Source: Pyxicephalus adspersus (lineage: Eukaryota > Chordata > Amphibia > Anura > Pyxicephalidae). Taken from it: a DNA stretch of 64,000 bases. Under the pieces are notes generated by a model. That model was given only the letters and a program-made list of their open reading frames with translations, had not been told where the DNA came from and made no database searches. Each line of letters starts with the position of its first letter. Position 1 is the first letter of the stretch. The DNA lies in contig NC_092868.1 in NCBI RefSeq assembly GCF_032062135.1, positions 50,139,163 to 50,203,162 on the forward strand, in the 5' to 3' direction. The translations under genes were made by a program, and so were the position numbers. This document shows positions 58,320 through 64,000 of the stretch, piece by piece.

Positions 58320-59103
58320 ATTTGAGTTTATAGTTTATTTTTTATTTGGCCGTGTGACACACTCACGCAGCTGAATGTCAGTATGCAATACATCCATATG
58401 TTACTAATGTAACACTTACAGTGAAAAAAACACATTACAGGTAAACTTTTCATTTCACAGAAATTTCAGATTTATTTTTTCATTCAGAAATTAAATATAA
58501 TTGAACCCCTCTAACCGAAGAGCAATTTCATACCCAGTTACTGGGAAAACAATGATCAAAACAAAAACAATGTTGTTATGATGCTAATCAATACAAAAAT
58601 ATTATAATATTTAATAAAAATAGTAGATCTAAAGAAAATACATATCTTTCAATAAAAGAAACATTATCCCAGGGTCATGAGGATTTCATACCCAAACAAG
58701 GGATGTATTCAGCTGCTTTGCTGTACATTCATACAATGCAAATATTACCATAACATTAATTATATATTATATATTTTTAAACCTTTTTTTTCAAGACTTT
58801 GCATATTCCACTACATGTCTTGTACTATATATAACCTTCCATACACATCACATAGTTTCTATGCATCTTAACATCACATACATTCCTCCTAAATTAGAAG
58901 AATTTAAATATTCTTTCCTAGGCTAAGGAAAACTCAAAATCTTTCTATAAGAAAGGGTTGGATTACAACAATGTGCAAAGAAACGCGTTTAACAGTAAGG
59001 CTGGCAAAGGTGGCCGCAGGTCTGGCAACATGGGAATTCCCATATTGCAATGGGTAAAGTCCATCATTTGAGGGCTCTAAATGAGCACCGTGTTGGGTTT
59101 CTT
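58320..59103 (-). other. 3' UTR of gene E
   Basis: Minus-strand AATAAA candidates: plus TTTATT at 58471-58476, 58341-58346 and 58334-58339. AT-rich, no frame. The 13-nt TGCAATATTTGCA motif of B and D is absent. Confidence 0.55.
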
Positions 59104-59998
59104 TCACCAGGGCCTCCACAGGGTTTTGCTTTGACTGAGCTGACTGGGGGCTTTTGATGTCAAAGTAATGGAAGGATCATAACTGGCAAGATGGCTGCTG
59201 AAATGTCTGGTCAGCTTGTCCTGAGGATTATGCGCTGCCATGTAACACATGGAGTCTCGGACACAGGTGGAGTAGCTTTCTGTATGGGCTGGGCTGTGGA
59301 CTGTTGTCATATCTAGAAAAAACAAGACGCATGTTAGTTATATAAAGTCCAATGACACCTTCTACAATCATCTGCACATCACGTAACATAAGATCTTGGA
59401 CAAGAAATGGGGGTACTTACTTTTCTCAGTCATGTACTGCTGTATGAAGGTGACCGTCATCTCCAATATGTCGGCCTTTTCAGGTTTGGAGGGCAGTTGA
59501 TGTTTTTGAAACTCTTTCTCCAGTAAGAGACGCAGCTGCTCGATGCTGCTATTTATGCGATCTCTTCTCATTTTCTCAATAACAGGCTTCCTCAACTGCA
59601 GAAAACAAGACAAAGAATGATTAATACCTCTATATAAATCCAAAATTTATTCACAAAAACACAAGATAACCCTTTATAGTTTATATGTAACCCCTTATTT
59701 AATACAAGTGAACAGTTCACATTGTATCTTGCATCTACAAAGGTTCTAAACTTTAAATTAACTACTAGTTGTAGCATGCAGTATCCAAGATTTATTGAAT
59801 GTAAGACAACCAAAACCTTGCTTTTTTGCATATTGTTTTTACATCAGAAGCTAAAATGTAAATACAAATCTAAAATAAAATATTCTAAAAAAAAATAAAA
59901 TATCTAAAAAAATAAAAAAAAAGTAGAAAGGGAAATGTTACCTTTCGGAGCCCATTGGTAGCTTGCTGATCAAAAGTCCTCATAGTGCAGGGTGCCAT
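59104..59998 (-). CDS. hes5-like: hes5-like bHLH-Orange repressor, gene E
   Basis: Minus strand exons 59998-59942, 59595-59421 and 59312-59104, 146 aa, the shortest of the five; introns 346 and 108 bp. Exon 1 differs from A and C by one residue (Phe for Leu at position 9). bHLH residues 20-77 keep LRKPVIEKMRRDRIN, with RLLLEKEF in helix 1. The Orange region is the most diverged: AHTESYSTCVRDSMCYMAAH, followed by a region unlike the others, ending in TLWRPW. Splice sites, phases and promoter are intact, so I expect a working protein; the changed Orange domain may alter partner choice. Function by family: Notch-target repressor. Confidence 0.93.
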
Positions 59999-60072
59999 GT
60001 TGGTGGAGCTGGTAGCAGTAAGTGCTGGGTGAGCCAGTTGCTGAGTGTCTGCTACTGAGCAATCAATCCCTC

Positions 60073-60241
60073 TATATATACCCCTCTCCCTGCATAACAA
60101 TGTATGGAGAACTGGCTTGCAAGAGGTTCCCACACTCAGCAGCCAATCACAGAACAGTAGGGACAATGGACGTGTGTCATCTGAAGCTGCAGCAGAGCAT
60201 CTGGAGCTGGTATTGTGTGGAAGGACATGAAAGTGTGGGAA
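60073..60241 (-). promoter_or_regulatory. Notch-type promoter of hes5-like gene E
   Basis: TATATATA 60073-60080; CTGCATAACAATGT 60090-60103; RBPJ TTCCCAC (plus) 60127-60133; CCAAT 60143-60147; ACAATGGACGTGTG; E-box CATCTG 60198-60203; distal RBPJ GTGGGAA 60235-60241. Gap between RBPJ sites is 101 bp. Sequence between the E-box and the distal RBPJ site has diverged while the sites remain. Confidence 0.8.
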
Positions 60242-60739
60242 AGACACACACCATAAAATCCCCTGGATACATCTGCTGTGGCTGTACTAAATACTGACTC
60301 CTATAATGACATTGATACCATAAACACCAGCAAGTAGCATATTGTACCATCCAGAGACATGGGAAAGTTACACTCCCTCCAATGCAATCAATATTAATTA
60401 AAGGGGGTGCATTAAAAAGTTACCTATTATCAGAAACACACACATAATTAATATGTACTCAAGGATGGTTTAATGTTACTATAAATAATAAAACACCAAA
60501 ATCAAAAACCTGACAATTGGGGGCAAATAATAGATGACAAGGTTTGCAGAATTTATATTTGTATTTGGCTAATTAGCTTTGTTTTAAAAAAAAGTTTGAT
60601 TTATCAAGAGTATAAAATGTTTGCTATATTTTTCATTTCCAGTTAATTCATGAAGGCTACTACCTAAATATCAGTCTCCTAAATAAAAGTAAAAAAATGT
60701 ATGTAATGAAATACACTATCTGACTAAAACAATAGGTCC

Positions 60740-61290
60740 TCAAGTCAGTGGGGCAGTATTATGATCTGGGGTGTCTGTGGGGGAAAAAGTATAAGCTGGG
60801 GTACCTGTGGGGGCAGTGTTATGATTTAGGGTTCCTGTAAGAACAAGGTCTGGGGTCTCTGTGGGACAGTTTTAATGATCTGGGGGCCTGTAGGGGCAGT
60901 GTTATGATTTGGGGTGCCTGTGGGGGCAATTTTTAACATCTGGGGTGCCCTTGAGAGCATTGGCATATTCTGGGGTGCCTTTAAATACAGGATTATGATT
61001 TAGGTGGTGTGTGGGGGCAGTGTTATGATCTGTGGAGTCTGTGGGGGCAGTAATATGATCTGGGATATCTGTGGAGGCAGTGTTATGATTTGGGGTACCT
61101 GTAGGAATGGTATGATCTGAGGTAGGTAGGCAATGTTATGATCTGAGCTTACTGTGGGTACAATGGTATATGCTGAGATGTGGGGGAAGTATTATGATCT
61201 GGGGTACCTGTGGGGGCAGTGGTATAATTTGGGGTGGCTGTGGGGGCAGAGTTACAATCTGGGGCGCTTCTGAGGGCAGATGATCTGGGA
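60740..61290. repeat. Minisatellite upstream of gene E
   Basis: About 14 units of roughly 30-40 bp with the core TATGATCTGGGGTGCCTG followed by TGGGGGCAGTGT. Many point changes and length variants. Confidence 0.9.
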
Positions 61291-61299
61291 TAGGGTCTT

Positions 61300-63590
61300 C
61301 TCTGAGGAGCATATCCCAAGATGACAACGCCAGGATTGGCAGGAGTGGTTCAGGGAGCATTGGACATAATTTTCACAAATAAATTGCCCACCACAGAGTC
61401 CAGACCCAAAACCAACTGAGAATCTTTGGGTTGTGCTAAAGAAGAATTTACGCAGCAATCCAACTCTGTTTGCAAATCTGGATGGAAATAAATTATGTAA
61501 AATTGCATGAGTTTATGGAGACAATATCATGACTTATATGTGCCGTAATCAAAGCTAAAGGCAGTCCAATGAAACAGTGTGCCATGAGTGTGTGGCCTTT
61601 ATGGACATACAACGTCCATAGAACCATCATGGTGGGCTTTATAAAATAATTGTATTTGGAAACCCTACCTTGAACAAGTTTAAAAGTTTTGTACAACAGA
61701 TCAAACATTCATTTTCCAGAGCTAGGATTTGAACTTGCCACAAGCCCTGTGTTATTGGCCCTTGTTCATGTCTAACATAGCCAAGCTCCCCTTGTTTGAT
61801 GATGGTGAAGTGTGAGGGGCCCCTGGGAGCAGCACACTTTCACACCTTGTGTCCTTTTGATCCTGTCCTGTGAGAACAAAGCAGAGGGGTAATTAGGCCT
61901 AATGGTGGTGCAGGCACTGGTCTATATGAATCCATGAGGAAGTGTGCCTGACACACAGCTGTGAATTGTGGCAAGTCCCTGGGAACAGAGGAAGTGTGCT
62001 GCTTACATCCCCTCTCTTATGCCAGAGGACCTGGGAACTATTGTAAAGAGGGGAACACAGATTTATATGATATCACTAAAAGACTGATCGTAGATATAAA
62101 TGAAAGACTTCTAAGGAATTGAAACTTGCTTAGTTTGCATTAACCACCTTTACTTGCATTTACTACATTGCCACCAGTCCCCTATTTTCCAGGCCAGTCT
62201 TAATGCCCTTGCTTCTTGTCCCCATGTCAATACTTACATGTCCCTTACCTGTCAAAAGGCTTAAATGGAAAATGCACAACATACAGTATAAAACTAGTTA
62301 TAAAAATGTTACTGCAGAACATGTATTATTGTATTTTAATATATAACCTGAGCCAAAACTTTTTGTTTTTGGATAGACGAGGGAAGAATTAAAAAAAGTC
62401 ATGGTTGTCCAATAGAAGGGTTACCCTCTTTCCTATGTGCCAGTGACAACAGTAACAATTTGCCCTGGTGACAATGGGCAATAGGATATAGAAGTAATTC
62501 TCCCCAACATGGACATACACAGAAAGAGAAATCCAAATGAGATTCCAAACTTTCCCTACTCTATCCAAAACTAGAAAATCATATTCTTTATGTGTTGTAT
62601 AGAAAGAAGGCAAGGGTCCATATCATGGAACTTGGGACAGTGAAGAAGACCACTGGCTAATAGTTACTTTTTCCTACCCCAGCCAAATGAGCATTTACCC
62701 TATGTACCCTAAACAGTCCAAAATTTTGGCTTTAGGGTCCCTTTAGATTGTTGATCTGATCCGTTACAATACACCAGGATAAAACAGTACAGGTAAATTT
62801 AAGGGATCTACCTATGCAAAGTTTGCAAAGATTGGGGAGACGATTGGCCAGGTTCTTTTGTTCCCTGATCCTAACCATTATTGTTGTAACCATCAATGGA
62901 GATGTCTGCTAACCATTTCCCTTTTTCCAAACATAGACATTTTGGGTGGATCTGCATATGGGACGTTTAGGGGGTACAAGCAGAAACTACAAGACAATAA
63001 TTGGGGTATTAAGAGGGACAATTAGATAGGCTGGGAAACTATATTTTTTTTAACCAAGAATTACAACAATTGTGTTTCAGAACCCAACAGAAGATGCCGT
63101 TGCCTGAGGGCAGTTGTATCTCACCAGGGTCCAGCCATCATTTAATGTCTATGGAGAACATTAGAAAGAATATTATTAGAATGACAAATTCCTCCTACAG
63201 AATGCTTAAATAGTAATATTAAAATACACAATAATAGAAAAATGGAGAGAATCATGGGAAACATTCCTTAAAATTGAATACTTTTTTTAAACCAATTTGG
63301 TCTTACCAAAAATGATGGCAAAGGTAAAGCAATATTAGAGAGGAAAGAACAGAAACTGGATCTTCCAATACTTTAATAAAATAAAGGTAAGGCTGCCAAC
63401 TCCTTAATAGAAATATAGCGAAGAGGAAAAAAAAGGACAAAAGAAAAAAGCCCTTCTGGCCTTTATTTTCCTCTTTGCTATAAAGCATTATTACACTGAA
63501 ATTTTAATTTTGGAATAATTTTGGTAAAATTAGGCTAAAGGCCAACTATCCTTACAAGTGAACATTTTACAAAAGTTGAAAGTTTGTGCC
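61300..63590. other. Upstream flank of gene E, no gene seen
   Basis: 61800-62040 is richer in GC, with GAGAACAAAGCAG (SOX-like) and GGGTAATTAGGCCTAATGG (palindromic homeodomain-type core); it could be a regulatory element. The rest is AT-rich and unassigned. Confidence 0.4.
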
Positions 63591-63593
63591 AAA

Positions 63594-63900
63594 GGCTACG
63601 TACACACGTCAGATGGCTCTCGTTTGATAGTCGTCTCAGGGCTCACATTCGACAAGAATCTGGCGTGTGTACAGTGCTCTTTGTCGGCCCACCGAACGAC
63701 CGTCCTGGTGGATCCACAGACGACGAAGAAGGAATGATCGTAATGAAAGTGAAGGGAAGAGAGCGCAGCAGGGTGCATCCTTCTCCCCCTCCCCTCCATG
63801 GAGCAGTGTATGAGTATGTACAGTACTTGTTCATGCATTGTGCAGTCGTTTGTCGTTGGAAAGATCCTTTCCAACAACAATAATTGTGTGTACATAGCCT
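63594..63900. mobile_element. MITE family 1, copy f
   Basis: GGCTACGTACACACGTCAG left, TGTGTGTACATAGCC right: the clearest terminal inverted repeat pair. Interior GGCGTGTGTACAGTGCTC, CGTCCTGGTGGATCCACAG and AGAGCGCAGCAGGGTGCATC. Confidence 0.9.
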
Positions 63901-64000
63901 AAGACATTGACTGTTTTACAGTATATCCATCCTGTCCCCAAGCAGACTTTGACATTTGGCATGTAGGGAAATTGTCAGACCTAAGACATAAAAAAGGTGA

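Noticed and set aside
59030..59047. Palindrome ATGGGAATTCCCAT in the gene E 3' UTR as an NF-kB or RBPJ site
   Set aside because: Single occurrence inside a transcribed UTR, with no paralogous counterpart.

Overview
The window looks like anuran amphibian nuclear DNA, probably a non-Xenopus frog. It is AT-rich and full of foldback MITEs, SINE and L2-like tails, Tc1/mariner and L1/Tx1 relics. It carries an expanded cluster of hes5-like (ESR/HES5) bHLH-Orange-WRPW repressor genes of the kind known from frogs. The species assignment is inference; the gene family assignment is firm.

1-10.6 kb is a tandem block. A 15-bp minisatellite (GGAATATGGAGCATA) alternates with repeats of about 430 bp, each ending in a minus-strand, intron-containing tRNA-Ile(UAU) gene. 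Four copies look intact, one is doubtful, and the others are mutated or truncated. Fragments of an L1/Tx1 ORF2 3' end and of a Tc1/mariner element are duplicated inside the block. 10.6-24 kb has no gene I can support. It holds AT-rich DNA, a conserved-looking GC-richer block (12.7-13.56 kb), MITEs and a degenerate satellite (17.03-19.0 kb).

24-60.3 kb is the core: five complete three-exon hes5-like genes, A(+) 24.3 kb, B(+) 31.0 kb, C(-) 37.6 kb, D(-) 46.0 kb and E(-) 60.0 kb, plus an orphan sixth promoter with a dead first exon at 51.6-51.8 kb (P). Every gene has the same plan: a short exon 1 (19 or 22 codons), a 175-nt bHLH exon, and a third exon with the Orange region ending in WRPW. A, C and E form one subfamily by exon 1; B and D form another. 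A and C are nearly identical from the promoter into exon 3 and then diverge abruptly. The promoters share a module of distal RBPJ (Su(H)) site, CAGATG E-box, SOX-like ACAATRG, CCAAT box, proximal RBPJ site, CTGCATAATAATGT and TATA, as expected for Notch plus proneural-bHLH control.

Beyond the exons and promoters, a block of about 260 bp between A and B recurs in inverted orientation between D and C. Both copies keep a CATGGGAA RBPJ match. A 13-nt motif, TGCAATATTTGCA, with 5-bp hairpin potential, recurs in the 3' UTRs of B and D and nearly intact in A. 60.3-64 kb contains a minisatellite, a MITE and otherwise unassigned sequence.
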